In this document: piece after piece, positions 46,001-58,900 of the stretch
Numbering within the stretch: the first letter of the stretch is position 1
Layout: every line of letters begins with the position of its first letter
NCBI GenBank assembly: GCA_963921425.1
Contig: OY992839.1
Span: 4,528,501 to 4,592,500, forward strand
DNA length: 64,000 bases
Direction of reading: 5' to 3'
Source: Dryas octopetala
Lineage: Eukaryota > Streptophyta > Magnoliopsida > Rosales > Rosaceae
Program-made: the position numbers and the translations under genes
The notes under the pieces: generated by a model
Databases searched by the model: none
The model's input: the letters and a program-made list of their open reading frames with translations, nothing else
What the model was told of the DNA's origin: nothing

Positions 46001-47689
46001 AACTTGCAGCAGACTATTTCCTGTTGGGTTTTCATAATAGAGAGGGTGTTAACAAAGAAAAGCTTGAGGATCCTTCTCTCTACCACTATGCCATCTTTTC
46101 CGATAATGTACTAGCGACATCAGTGGTTGTTAATTCTACTGTGTTGCATGCTAAGGATCCCAGCAACCATGTTTTCCATATAGTCACTGATAAACTAAAT
46201 TATGCTGCTATGAAAATGTGGTTTCTTGTCAACCCTCCTGCAGGAGCAACAGTCCAGGTTGAAAACATTGATAATTTCAAGTGGCTGAATTCCTCTTCCT
46301 GTTCCGTTCTACGTCAACTTGAATCTGCCAGACTTCAAGAATATTATTTCAAGGCAAATCATCCCTCCTCCCTCTCTCTGGGTTCTGACCAACTCAAATA
46401 TCGGAATCCAAAATATTTGTCGTTGCTGAATCATCTCAGATTCTACATACATGATGTTTACCCAAAGTTGGACAAGATTCTATTTTTGGATGATGATATT
46501 GTAGTTCAGAAGGATTTGACCCCTCTTTGGTCTATTGATCTTCAAGGGAATGTAAATGGTGCAGTGGAGACCTGTAAAGAGAGCTTCCATAGGTATGATA
46601 AATATCTCAACTTCTCACATCCACTAATCTCGGAGAATTTTGATCCAAATGCTTGTGGTTGGGCATTTGGCATGAATATCTTTGACTTAAAGGAGTGGAG
46701 GAAGCGAAATATCACTGGAATATATCATTATTGGCAAGACATGGTATGCTTTCGTCACGTTTTTCTCTATATATTAGTTATTTCTGTATAGCAGCATTTG
46801 TTCTTCTTTATCTAGTCTGATAATTTCTCACTCAAAATTGTTTGTCATTCACTACAAGGACAAGGACTCAGTTCCAAGGCTGGTTAACTTGATAGGGTAG
46901 AAATTAACATGTCATAGGCTCATATACTTTACTAAATAGAATATGACATGCTATTTATGTTCACTTTGTCTGTATTAGTCTCTGTTGATCAGTTTACTAT
47001 CCAATAAAGAAAAAGGAGAAAACCTTAATATAGTGGTTTGGGTGGGAGATGTAGAGTGCTATCGATTTTTGTCTTAGTGGCTTTTGGTTCTCTTGTCTTC
47101 TGTTTTCTCTCCATTGACCCTCTTGGAAGCATAGGATTTCTTCATGGTCAGAACAATGATATTATTTCATAGTTTCAGATGAAATCTTGCAAGACATGCT
47201 GGAAGTGATTACATTTCTCATTTACCTTTATTGTATGAAGATTATGTTTTGATTCTAATTATTTTCCATTTCAGTTGTTTGTGTTGGGACAGTGGAACAG
47301 TTGAACGAAATATGTTTTCCACTCAGTTACCTAAAAAGCAATGCCTTCATATTAATTTTTTAGATTATATTACTTTCGTGTTAATTGTAACTGATGGAAG
47401 AACTGTTTTGCAGAATGAGGATAGAACTCTTTGGAAACTTGGTACACTGCCACCAGGGCTTATTACTTTCTATAACCTGACACAACCACTGGATCGGAGT
47501 TGGCATGCTTTGGGGCTTGGCTATGACCCAGCCCTCAACCAAACGGCAATAGAGAATGCAGCTGTGATCCATTACAATGGAAACTACAAGCCATGGTTGG
47601 ATTTGGCTATTTCGAAGTACAAGGCATACTGGTCAAAATATGTAATGTTTGATAACCCTTATCTTCAACTTTGTAACATCAGTGAATGA
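43041..47689 (+). CDS. GAUT3: GT8 galacturonosyltransferase-family protein (GAUT3 type)
   Basis: Nine exons (43041-43103, 43524-43576, 43695-43755, 44694-44744, 44819-44956, 45145-45282, 45374-45708, 45798-46743, 47414-47689) give 686 residues, close to the size of Arabidopsis GAUT3. The start MEVLPRTSASFDSLLFLCVS leads into a hydrophobic type II anchor (about residues 13-32), placing the enzyme in the Golgi lumen. A stem region follows with NIDIIATYSNNFGAVRSSRV, then KLMQDQIIMAKAYANIAKS. The GT8 catalytic domain carries KILFLDDDIVVQKDL (Asp511-513, metal/nucleotide-sugar binding), GAVETC, NACGWAFGMNIFDL, KLGTLPPGLITFY and IHYNGNYKPWL. GAUT1-clade enzymes extend homogalacturonan from UDP-GalA. 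GAUT3 itself has been less studied. Exon 4 has a TAGCAG tandem acceptor, so one Gln may be optional. Confidence 0.93.
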
Positions 47690-48361
47690 AAAAATAACCC
47701 CTCCCCTCCAAACACACACACAGAGAAATACAGTACATACCCTTGTAATGTCTGTTTATCCAAAGAAAGAAAACTCAAAATTCTTTTGTCATATTTTTGG
47801 TTTAATCATTTTGTTGTTTCTGCTGACCAAGTACCAAACAGTGCTCAACAAGAGCAAGAAAACTTTACATTTCTTGTGCTCTGACCGCAGACAGATTCCT
47901 GTTTCTCAAGTTCTCTATTTAGCTTGCCCTTAGCTACCCGAGTCATGGTTCTTTTAATTATTGTTTTTCGGAGGTTGCACTTTGTACCTTTTAAGTTCTG
48001 CTTTTATGGTGTGTCATCTTTTTATGTTACATATGAACTACATTTCTAATAGATGAGTTATACTGTTGAACCTCTCTTTACCTAAAAAAGGAAAAGTAAT
48101 TTTTTTTTTTTTTTTTTTTCATTTTTTGTATCTAAACTTTGGGCCGCGTATCTCAATTTGGTTTCTAAAGTCTAATATGTCCTAATTGACTATAAATGGT
48201 TTAATAAGTCTAAATCCTAATTATGCCAGTCAAGTTAATATGAGCGGGTTATGTGTACTCAGAAACATGGGACCAAATTGGGACCTAAGTAAAATTCAGG
48301 TATACAAATCCTGGCTTTCTCGCGCTAGCATCCTTCAAAGAAGTTGCACGTGCATATCGGA
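47690..48361. other. Intergenic region between GAUT3 and the PPR gene
   Basis: GAUT3 3' UTR (with a CACACACACA run just after the stop) grades into a short AT-rich spacer with a long T run near 48098-48119. The PPR promoter must lie within this ~670 bp. I see nothing else. Confidence 0.65.
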
Positions 48362-50623
48362 ATGCGCTTCCCGACCATTCACTTGGGTCCAAACCTTTGT
48401 AACTGGAACTTGAGACTCAAAGAGTTATCATCCAATGGAAAATGGCAAGAAGTACTCTGTCACTACAATGAAATGAAGAAAGTTGGACTTAAACAAACAG
48501 ACCCTTCAGCCTTCCCTCCTATTCTCAAAGCATGTGCAAACCTCCTCTCCCATCCTTATGGAAAATCCGTACATGGGTGTCTGATCAAGAATGGATTTGA
48601 ATCATACACTTCCATTGCTAATTCCACCATGGACTTTTACATCAAAACTGGGGACCCAGATTCTGCATTGGGTGTTTTTAATTGTATGAGGAGCAGAGAT
48701 TCAGTTTCTTGGAATATAGTGGTTTGTGGGTACCTTGATCAGGGTGATTTAGTACATGGGTGGTGGTGGTTTAACAAGGCTAGGCTTTCTGTTGATGGGT
48801 TTGAACCCAATACTTCTACTTTGGTGCTTGTAATTCAAGCTTGTCGTCGTCTTGGAGCTAAGTATGAGGGACTGAAATTACATAGTTACATGATTCAAGG
48901 TGGGTTTTGCTCTATATCTTCAGTTCAGAACTCTTTGTTGAGTCTGTATGCAGAAGCTGACATGGACAGCGCGCAAAAGTTGTTTGATGAAATGTGTGAC
49001 AGAGATGTCATCTCTTGGAGTGTGATGATTGGAGGCTATGCGCATTGTGAGGAAGCTCATCTTGGCATGCAGATGTTCAGAAAGATGGTATCTGAACTTG
49101 GCATTGAACCAGATGGTGTAACTATGGTCAGTGTTCTTAAAGCATGCACTAATTTAAAGGACTTGCCCATGGGAACATTGGTCCATGGGTTGGTAATCTA
49201 TAGAGGTTTAGATTGTGATCTGTTTGTTGGAAACTCTTTAATTGATATGTATTCCAAGTGTAATAATGTGGATTCTGCGTTTAAAGTTTTCAAGGAGATA
49301 CCGCAAAGAAATAGGGTCTCATGGAATTCCATTTTGTCTGGATTTGTCCTTAATGAGAAGCATTTGGATGCCTTATCACTGTTTTATTCTATGGGGAAGG
49401 AAGGAATTGAGGCAGATGAAGTGACTCTTGTGAATATTCTTCAAACATGCAAGCATTTGAGCTTGTTCCATTGCAAGTCAGTGCACTGTGTAACAATCAG
49501 GTGGGGATATGATTCAAATGAATTGCTCCTAAATTCTCTAATTGATGCTTATGCAAAGTGCAATGATCTCGAGCTTGCATGGAAACTTTTTGATGGGATG
49601 AAGAAAAGGGATGTGGTTTCATGGGGCACTATGATTGCAGGGTTTACCCGTTGTGGCAGACCTGATAAAGCAATTACCGTCTTCTGTGAGATGACAAGGC
49701 TGCAGGCACAAGATCAAAACCCCAATGAGATCACCATCATAAATCTTTTTGAAGCTTGTTCAGTTTCAGCTGAATTGAAGACGTTGAAATGGGCACATGG
49801 GATTGCTATTAGAAGAGGGTTGGCAGCAGATGTAGCCGTTGGAACTGCAATTGTTGAAATATACTCAAAATGCGGGGCAATAGGAGAATCAAGAAAGGCC
49901 TTTGGCCAAATTCCTGAAAAAAACATTGTGTCATGGAGTGCCATGATAGCTGCATATGGAATGAACGGTCTTGCACATGAAGCCTTAACTTCGCTTGCTG
50001 AAATGAAGCTATATGGTTTGAAGCCAAATGCAGTGACCATTCTTTCTGTGCTATCTGCCTGTAGCCATGGAGGCTTAGTTGAAGAGGGTCTCTCAATGTT
50101 CAACTCAATGGTTCAAGACCATGGAGTTGAACCAAGATTGGAACATTATGCTTGTGTAGTTGACCTGTTGGGTCGAGCGGGAAAGCTTGTGATGGCAATG
50201 GATTTCATCAATAGAATCCCGGAAGGTTTGAAGGCCTCCGGGGCAAGTAATGCTTGGGGTGCATTGTTGAGTGCTTGTAAAAGGTATACAAACAGTGAAC
50301 TTGGTGCAGAAGCTGCCTCTCATGTCCTTGAGTTGGAGCCTGGAAGCTCAACTGGGTATTTACTTGCATCAAGTATTTATGCAGCAAGTGGATTGTGGGC
50401 CGATGCTGCAAGTATGAGAAAGTTGGTGAAGGAAAGAGGGGTGAGGGTTGTTGCTGGTTACAGCTTAGTGCATGTTGATAACAAGACATGTAGATTTGTT
50501 GCTGGGGATGATTCCCATCCCCATTCACCAGCTCAAGGGGAGATGCACTCTATGGTTAAGCTGTTGCATACTTGTATGAAGACTGAAAAGAGGAATATTG
50601 ATCATTTGGATTTATTGGAATGA
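48362..50623 (+). CDS. Pentatricopeptide repeat protein, PLS-type, organelle RNA binding (At2g17210-like)
   Basis: This is an intronless frame of 753 residues from the first ATG at 48362 (MRFPTIHLGPNLCNWNLRLK). It is tiled by PPR motifs, many ending in the P-L-S pattern, e.g. NSLIDMYSKCNNVDSAFKVF, RVSWNSILSGF, NSLIDAYAKCNDLELAWKLF, DVVSWGTMIAGF and KNIVSWSAMIAAYGMNGLAH. A C-terminal region with GLKASGASNAWGALLSACKR and SSTGYLLASSIYAASGLW looks like an E-type extension. There is no DYW deaminase motif. PLS proteins bind organelle transcripts and often specify C-to-U editing; the target here is unknown. The chain matches what I recall of At2g17210 along its length, which is a neighbour of the Kin3 and EXL5 orthologs in Arabidopsis. 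A short basic leader could target mitochondria or plastids, but no clear transit peptide is visible. Confidence 0.94.
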   Translation: MRFPTIHLGPNLCNWNLRLKELSSNGKWQEVLCHYNEMKKVGLKQTDPSAFPPILKACANLLSHPYGKSVHGCLIKNGFESYTSIANSTMDFYIKTGDPDSALGVFNCMRSRDSVSWNIVVCGYLDQGDLVHGWWWFNKARLSVDGFEPNTSTLVLVIQACRRLGAKYEGLKLHSYMIQGGFCSISSVQNSLLSLYAEADMDSAQKLFDEMCDRDVISWSVMIGGYAHCEEAHLGMQMFRKMVSELGIEPDGVTMVSVLKACTNLKDLPMGTLVHGLVIYRGLDCDLFVGNSLIDMYSKCNNVDSAFKVFKEIPQRNRVSWNSILSGFVLNEKHLDALSLFYSMGKEGIEADEVTLVNILQTCKHLSLFHCKSVHCVTIRWGYDSNELLLNSLIDAYAKCNDLELAWKLFDGMKKRDVVSWGTMIAGFTRCGRPDKAITVFCEMTRLQAQDQNPNEITIINLFEACSVSAELKTLKWAHGIAIRRGLAADVAVGTAIVEIYSKCGAIGESRKAFGQIPEKNIVSWSAMIAAYGMNGLAHEALTSLAEMKLYGLKPNAVTILSVLSACSHGGLVEEGLSMFNSMVQDHGVEPRLEHYACVVDLLGRAGKLVMAMDFINRIPEGLKASGASNAWGALLSACKRYTNSELGAEAASHVLELEPGSSTGYLLASSIYAASGLWADAASMRKLVKERGVRVVAGYSLVHVDNKTCRFVAGDDSHPHSPAQGEMHSMVKLLHTCMKTEKRNIDHLDLLE

Positions 50624-50784
50624 TTGTTACTTAAATAATTATCATCTTTCTAGCTCTAAACACTACTTGCACAAGAACTTATGCAAGCAGGACAACATTC
50701 CTTTTCTTAAAAAAAATAAAAAAATTTATGGGGATTTGAAGGCATTAGCAATTGAATTAAGATTTGCCACATCCCAACACAAAT

Positions 50785-50832
50785 CAATTTGATTGCATTG
50801 GTAAAGTTCAATTTGATTGCATTGGTAAAGTT
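50785..50832. repeat. 24-bp tandem duplication downstream of the PPR gene
   Basis: CAATTTGATTGCATTGGTAA followed by AGTT occurs twice in tandem (50785-50808, 50809-50832). A partial, diverged third copy (TTTTGATTGCATTGGCAAAG) lies near 50916-50936. Confidence 0.9.
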
Positions 50833-51091
50833 TTGGAGTTAGCCAAACAGCCAAAGTAGTGGGAGTGAGTGAGGTAATGAGTTAAGATTATGATAGGTTT
50901 ATGGGTGGATTCAAATTTTGATTGCATTGGCAAAGTCAGTACCCCCTTGAGCTAGGCGCCGAGACTTCCAAAGTCATATTTGGAAAACTTTTGTGATTCA
51001 CACCCTCATTCTTACATAATTGATTAGATCTCAAAAAAAGAAAAAAAAGAAAGAATATCGAAGATGATACTGGCTCGTTTTAATTTTAAAA

Positions 51092-51657
51092 GAGTGCTGC
51101 TATTTGCACACCTTTAAATTTCTTTTTGCACACCTTTTCCTCACTTTTTCTCACTTCACACCCCCACACTCTTCCCACAATTAACATTTCTCATATACAC
51201 ACCCCTCCCAATTACCAAAATATCCCAACTTATACACACCCCTCCTAAAACCCAGACAACACACACCCCACCCCGACACCTCCCTCAGCCACCCCCACCG
51301 CCGGCAAGGTCGCCGGCGGGGTTGTCGGCGGCTCAACCCTTCCCTTCTCTTCTCTCTCTCCCCCTCTCCTTTCCTTTTTCTCCTTCCATTTCTCTTCTTC
51401 CCTCTGCCATCGCCCTCTCCTCCCCCTGCCACACCCCCACATACCACAAACTTCCATACACAACCCACCCCCTCCCTCGCTCCTCCCCCCACCCAACTTG
51501 CACACATGCATGCAGAGCCGCCAAGACCACGCCGACCACCTAACCTACCCAGCTCGCCAGAGAAGAAAACCAAAAAAAAAAAAAAAATGGAGCGGGTTCG
51601 GTGGACCAGTGCCGAACCCGTTGCAATTTTTTTTTTTTTGGTTGTCTGCTTGGGTGA

Positions 51658-51726
<69 letters not shown>

Positions 51727-51965
51727 GGTGGAGGGTGGAGGGTGGAGGGTGGGGGGTGGGGGGTGGGCTTCGACGATGAAGAAGAAAAAAAAAAGATGGA
51801 GATGGGAAGATGGGAAGATGGGGTGTGTATGGGGGAGGGGGGGAGATAGGGATGGGGATGGGGGTGTGTGGGTGAGGGGAGGGCCAAATGGTCTTTTCCC
51901 TTGAGTTTTTTTTTTTTTTTAAAGGGTGTGCAAAAAGAAATTTAAGGGTGCAAATAACAGCCCTC
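51092..51965. mobile_element. 874-bp non-autonomous TIR transposon with 8-bp target duplication
   Basis: The left end GAGTGCTGCTATTTGCACAC continues with CTTTAAATTTCTTTTTGCACACC. The right end, read on the other strand, is GAGGGCTGTTATTTGCACCC continuing with TTAAATTTCTTTTTGCACACCC. Both ends are flanked by exact TTTTAAAA (51084-51091 and 51966-51973). The palindromic flank weakens its value as a diagnostic, but position and length fit an 8-bp duplication. The interior has a C/T-rich left half, a hairpin around GCGGGTTCGGTGGACCAGTG, a (GA)n run and a G-rich right half. No transposase is encoded. Superfamily is not settled (hAT-like by duplication length). Confidence 0.8.
51661..51723 (+). repeat. 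(GA)n microsatellite inside the TIR element
   Basis: About 31 uninterrupted GA units, followed by a GGGTGGA-type minisatellite (GGAGGGTGGAGGGTGGAGGG near 51722-51750). Confidence 0.97.
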
Positions 51966-52929
51966 TTTTAAAACTTAGTAATGCTGCTCCAAAACCAATA
52001 TAATATGAACAATCAAATAGAAAAGTAGATAAACATATGAATACCGTAATATTCTCAGCAGGTTCTTCTCTTTCCCGTTCAGACCAGGCACGAAACACTC
52101 TTGCATCGATGAGGTTTGGCCGAGTAGCTTCTGACACATCAGAACCGAGTATGCAATATTTCAAAGCAATTCCTTTATAGTTTATATACACTTGAGTGCA
52201 AGTGTGCAACCAACTCCGTTTTCACTTGTGAGTTGATGAGGAGCATACACTTAAGTGTGCAAGTGGATTCGACATAGAACGTCGTCAGGCAATTCGCTGA
52301 TACAGTCGGCCATTCTAGTGTCATTGATTTCAGCCATGGTTACAAAACAAAACAAAACAAAACTCAATTCTATGTTTATTATTCCAAGCACAACTCTATG
52401 TTCTTCTCCTCAAAAGCCACGTTGTGCATATTTGGGCTCGTTTGTGGATAAGCCTTTTAATGTGGGCTTGTGTTTACTTGAAGAAGGGTCGTCTCTAGGC
52501 CCAGAGTTGTGTCTGTTGTTTGGGCTTCGGCCATTTTTATGGGTAATCCGAACTCTTTCGCGCCAACAAAAGTTACCGCTTTGCTGACGTAAATAAACGG
52601 CCATCTTAGCTCTAACACCCAACACCAACCGCCTCACTAACGATAATGTTACGGTTAAGCCCCCAGCTCTAGTAAAACGCAGCGTTTCGTTAAGCAAAAA
52701 TAGAAAAGTCGCCAAAGCATTATGACTCATCCACATTAATGTTGCGTGTCGGATTCTCATTAATTTTCAGAAAAAGCTCATTAATTTTCCATCACCTTCA
52801 CCTTCTCGTTTGACTCTTATTGCCTAAACTGCCGAACCCAAAAACCTCTCGCTGCTCTCTTTCACTTCCTGAAATCCAAGCACGATCGATCAGTTCATCA
52901 CTCCATTTTTCTCACAAGGAACATAAACA

Positions 52930-55900
52930 ATGGGGTCGTTTCTGGGTTTTGTTGCTGCTTTTTCTTTATTACAGGCAAGAATTTTGTTTCCTTCTTTGAT
53001 TTTTTTTTCTTCACCCTTTGTGGATAGCGTTTTCTTTGACCCATTTTCACGTTGGGTTGGTCTGTAATGGTAGCTAACTTTTTTGACCACCTATGGTAGC
53101 TGAATTGTTCGATGGGTCCTTTATCATTTGCTATTATTTTGGCTTCTACGAATAAGTTTAGAGAAAAATGGATGCCCATTTGAATTAGTTGTGGAACAAT
53201 GAGTGATGATTGAACTTGTAGTTGTAGTGTAGTACTTCCATGATGTTGTATATTCAGTTATTGAAATGATGTTGGTAAAGTGAAGTGACTACTATAACTG
53301 GTTAATGTTACTGTTCCTCGCTTATTCGGTTTTTTATTTTTAAATTATTTATTTATTTGTTATTGTTGTAGGTTATCTTCTTTGCCTCTTCATTGAGTGC
53401 AGAGAAGACAAAGACGGATTCGCTGGCTCTTTTGATGTCTGAACTCACATCTGGGTAAGGCTACTTTGGTCCGAAGCTGAACTTATTGATCTTTACATAG
53501 ATGTTCATGACAATCACTTATTGGTTCTTTTTGGCGCACTGGTTTGGTTACTGTCTTTTATAAGTGCAATGGTGATGATGGAGCAGTGAGCTATTGTGGT
53601 CTTGGAACACTGATATTTTAACCTATAATGACACTGCTATCTATTTCTTTTGTTTCTCATTTTTCTTGTCTGTCTTACCCTATAATGACACTGCAACTTA
53701 ATTGGTATTAAGCATAGTTATATCTACAAGCAATAACATAGATCTGGTCTTCTGGTTAGGAAACAACACTCTGAAGAATACTGTGCAATGTATGATATAT
53801 GTGGAGAACGCAGCGACGGGAAAGTCCTGAATTGCCCTTATGGTTCCCCTTCTGTGGAGGTACATTACTTCTGGCTAGTTGCAGCGACATGCATATCTAA
53901 TTTTCTACTGTCTTAGTATTTGACCTTGATTACTGTATATTGATGGGTGCTGTAACATTACATGCTTTGTAGCCTGATGAGCTATTTTCTTCCAAAATCC
54001 AAAGTTTGTGTCCAACAATAAGTGGAAATGTTTGTTGCACAGAGGTCCAGTTTGAAACATTGCGGGCACAGGTTCAACAAGTAAGGCTCCTTCTGCCACC
54101 TAATTATACTGAATTCAGTTATTAGGGCCGCTTCTACCACATATTTTTGTTTAATTTGATCTCTAGTGAATATTTGCCTTGTTAAGTTATTCCTAGCAAT
54201 GCCTTTTGCTTATACCTCAACTTTAGTGTATATAATCTATTGCAGGCAATTCCGTTTCTTGTAGGCTGTCCAGCATGCTTGAGGAACTTCCTAAATCTTT
54301 TTTGCGAGCTTTCTTGCTCTCCAAATCAGAGTCTGTTTATCAATGTGACTTCTGTCTCTGAGGTCAGACTTGATGTTAGTGTTTTACATTTGTTGTAAAA
54401 AGGAGATTCATAGCTTTTTTATGGTGTTTTTTTTTTTTGGTATTCTTTTTGGCAATTTGATTTTATTTTTTTGGTAACATTTTTATGCTTATGGACGTGT
54501 TTTAGTGCCTATAAGCTCATATTTTCCATTTCAATAGTTGAATATAAGGGTTTCTTGGCATAAATACATGTGCCTTTATTGGTTTCGTTATTCAACATTT
54601 CCAACTTTTCTGTAGAACAACAATTAATGGAATTAAAACATCTGTCAATGAACTTCAGCTTGTAAATTCAATTGTTTATTCCATGTAACTTGAGGTGCAA
54701 ACCCAGAGCGGTTCTCATGTGTTTTTGCTTACTCAATGATGGGCATCAAAAAATTTTACCCTCTGTTAACATTTTTATGAGGTCATGCCCTTGCAATTTG
54801 TATACTATTATACTGTTCAGTACAAAATTGCGAACTTAAATTTTAAAACCAACAAGTTTATATAAGAACCATGACTTTAATGAAAGATCCTATCATATGT
54901 TATTTTAATCTCATTATTATAATTCCTGTTTGTTTTAGTCTTTCAGGTTAATGGCAATATGACTGTGGACGGCATTGAATATTACATAACTGAAACTTTT
55001 GGAGAAGGGCTGTACAACTCTTGCAAGGAAGTTAAGTTTGGGACTATGAACACACGGGCCATAGAATTTATTGGTGCTGGTGCTAAAAATTTTGAAGGTG
55101 AGCTACTATAACTTCTGTGGGTTTAAAATGTGCAGTGTTGCACAGCCTGTGGTTAGGTCACTTTATTTTGCAATTAATTGTGTTGTTTTTAACGTTATTC
55201 TCATCTAGCTTGGCTGTTTGTGACTTTAAGGGTTTCCTTTGTTTGAAACACAAGACATGTCTTGGAAATGGAACTTAGAATTTACATTACAAAGCCAATT
55301 TTTGTAAGTTTTAAGTAATAGCCTGCCGCTACTTTTACATAAAGGCATCTTTTACTAATTGTTAATGTGAATTTAAGGGTCATACCAAGTCTAGTCTGGC
55401 TTGTCCTTGGCCCTGAGGCTGGTAGTTCAGATGTGAAACTAGAATGTTTGCCTCTGATTTTACTTAATTATATATTTTTATCCAAGTTCTAATGCTCTCA
55501 TTGCATTTCAACAGAATGGTTTGCTTTTCTTGGTGAGAAAGCAGCCCTCGGTTTCCCTGGTTCACCTTATGCCATTGACTTTAAGTTGACTGTTCCTGAG
55601 TCATCTAGAATGGAGCTCATGAATGTGTCAGTTTATTCATGTGCTGATAATTCACTGGGCTGCTCTTGCGGTGATTGCCCTTCATCTCCTGTGTGTTCTG
55701 ATTCTGAACCTCCTCCGCACAAGAAAGAACCATGCTCCATCAAAATTCTATCTATTGAGGTTGGAATTAATGCAATGCAAATACATTTTTTGTTTGATTT
55801 GTCTATTGCTTCCATGGTTTTGGTGATTAGTTGTGTTAGCTTAATATACATTGTTGCCATTGTTGGCCCATTCTCTAATAGCTTAGGCTTGGTTGTCTAA

Positions 55901-58900
55901 CAAGTTGAAGTCATCGAGCACTTACTAGATTGGTGATAGATTTGTGCGTCAATTTGGCCTACATTTAAATGACCTGTACCTTCCATTGATGCTTCCAGGT
56001 AAAATGCATTGAATTTTCAGTTGCCATCTTGTATATTCTTTTAGTTTCTGCATTCTTCGGCTGGAGCTTGTTTCATCGGATAAGAGAGAAGAGGAGATCT
56101 GGATCTGGTGAGGAACCATTGTTGAATGTCATTCATGATGATGGTGTCGACTCTGTTCTTTTGCAAAAGGATGATAGTGTTGCGACAGAGGTAAACTTGA
56201 ATTTTTATTCATTTAGTATCTGCTGATTCTTCTTATACCTATTAGATGTGGTTGAACATGATGTTCAAAATCATGTGATGTTTCACTTTTGGTATTATGT
56301 TGTGGTTCGCCTTTAGAAATAAACAATGCTTCTTAGTTTTGAATTGGGGTTTACATCTGAAATTTTGTGATAGTTGGGTGTTTCATTTCAAATTCCTAGC
56401 TTTGCAATGAGAGTATTCCTCGAATAATAGGCTTATATGCTGGTCCAAAATTAACACTATATTTGAAGTTAAGGAAAGCCTATTCAACTAAATTCTAAAT
56501 AGTTTACCCAAATTAGTTGAAATTGATAGTATAAATTACACAACGGGTGGTTGAGTATTGGTCTTAGGTGTTGGTTTCTGACTTTCTGTAGTGTCTAGCA
56601 TGTTTGATAACCTTGGACACAAAGTGTTCAAAGAGTCGGCATTTGTTATGGGTAAGGAGCTGTGTTGTATGCATTGGTTGCTGAGACTCTTATTTGAATT
56701 ACCATTTCATTGGCTTTTTGCATACTTATTTTGGACTTGGTCTTCTATTTAATTTGTTGTAATGTTTTTCTAGTTTCTTTAAGCCATTGGATTTTTTTTT
56801 CTTTATATAATTATCAGGGGCATGAAATGGATCCTCAAGTTACAAAAAGGGTCCAACTATCTCTTATTCAGGGATATATGTCAAGCTTTTACAGGTTAGA
56901 AACTAAACCATTGCTTATAGCATATGGAGTCTTTGCTGAATAATTTTTAATGTCTATCCAGGAGCTATGGAACCTGGGTTTCTAGGAATCCCACTCTTGT
57001 GCTCTTTTCCTCAGTGGCAGTTGTCCTTATGCTGTGTGTAGGTCTAGTTTGTTTTAAGGTGGAGACACGGCCGGAGAAGGTATCGTGTTATCATCACTAA
57101 TCTGTTATGTCTTATAGCATGCAATAAAGACCCTTACTGTTGTGATGCTGATGCTCCTATAACGGTTTTGAATCAAATCAATAAATTAAATTAATTTTTT
57201 TTCTATTTTTTATTTTTTTTTAACTCTCATTTTTTGCAATGAGAATGTTCATAATGAAAACCTTGCTGGTTGGCTTCAGATAATGTTCATAAGCGTTGAT
57301 ATGTAAAATTTTGCAGCTGTGGGTAGGTCATGGGAGCAAGGCAGCAGAAGAGAAACAATTTTTTGACAGTCATCTTGCCCCCTTCTACAGAATTGAGCAG
57401 GTCTTAGAATTGGTTTAATGTTTCACTTTCTCTTTCAGTAACACTGTCATTTGTCATTTATTACTGCTCATATGTTTTCTTCAATTTTCTTTTTCAAGTT
57501 ACCGTGGAAAAAGATCACCTAGCATTCCATACTTATTTTAATATTTTTAGCACATTAATGAATTGTAGAGTATATAAAGTTCCTAGAGATATATGTAAGC
57601 AAGCCCAACAATTTATATATAGTTTACACCATAAAACTTCTTCTCACATGCAAATCCATCCACGAACCAAGTGCAGGCTTTGCATATTCTAAATTAAAAA
57701 AAATAAAAATAAATACAAGCATGGGGTTTCTTGTATGTCTTGTAGTTTTAAGGAAAAACTGACATGCTAATCAGTCTTTGTTTCTGTTTCAGCTCATACT
57801 AGCGACCGTTCCGGATTCAAAGCATGGCAAGTCACCCAGTATTGTCACAGATGATAATATTCAGTTACTTTTTGACATACAAAACAAGGTATTTGAGTAC
57901 TAGCTATTATGTGTTTTTTGTTTAGAATTTTTTCCTCACTTTAATGTAATTTTTACAATTTTCTGAATTTCAACAGGTTGACGGAATTCGTGCTAATTAT
58001 TCTGGCTCAGTGGTAGCTCTAACAGAAATTTGCTTGAAGCCTATTGGCCAAGATTGTGCCACTCAAAGCATTTTGCAGGTTTGATTGACTAGAATTTTGT
58101 TTCTTCCCTTTCACATGTTCAGTTGCATCATCTATTTAACGCAACTGGCACAATAGCACTGAGGGAAAGTCTGCACTGGGCAAGACCCAGGGGTTACACA
58201 TTTTCATTGGTTCTGCTATTGTGATATTGGAGATTAATGTTTAAATCTCTTAATGGTTAAGAAAATTAGTCTGAAGTTGTAGTACATACTCAGTATTGAC
58301 ATTTTTATTTGTTTTTCGTTTCTCTTTTTTGTAGTATTTTAAAATGGACCCTGAAAATTTTGACAGCTATGGAGGAGTTGTACATGCTGAGTATTGTTTT
58401 CAGGTAAATCCTGGTGGCCACCTAGTTTTCACTTTGTAGATGATGTTAGTTGAAAAATGATGGACTGTTTTCGTCTTAGTGTCTTCTAGCATGTCTGTTC
58501 ACTCGAATGTTCTTTAAACTCACTGTATTTTTCTTAGTACTGGTAAGTTCATGTATTTGCATGGATCACATCTTTGACATCATTGACTGCAACTAGAGCA
58601 TTTGGCTGACTGAGTGCCTATGCTTGGCTTAGGCATTAATTGGTGAGAGAGGTTTATGCATGAATTTTTTGCCTTTAAAAAAGGAAAGTTCTAATAGTGG
58701 TTATGAAGGTTTTTATTTATCAACTTCATGAAGGATAACTGTTAATTATTTTCAGCTCATCTAAAGCTTGTTTTTGTTGCATTACCATTCTTGTGGTTTT
58801 TACTTGAGTATTGTATACTTACTGATTTTCATCCCATCATTTTCCCACCTGCAGCATTATACTTCTGCAGACACATGTTTGAGCGCATTTAAGGCTCCAC

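Larger units (their letters stand above)
50624..52929. other. Intergenic region between the PPR gene and NPC1
   Basis: A 24-bp tandem duplication (50785-50832) is followed by an 874-bp TIR element (51092-51965). About 960 bp of unique sequence then forms the NPC1 promoter side. Long antisense and sense frames inside the TIR element are low-complexity C/T or G/A translations and are not genes. Confidence 0.65.

Noticed and set aside
51506-51904. Long overlapping frames on both strands around the (GA)n tract
   Set aside because: They translate simple-sequence DNA (Arg-Glu and Leu-Ser runs) inside a TIR element and are not genes.
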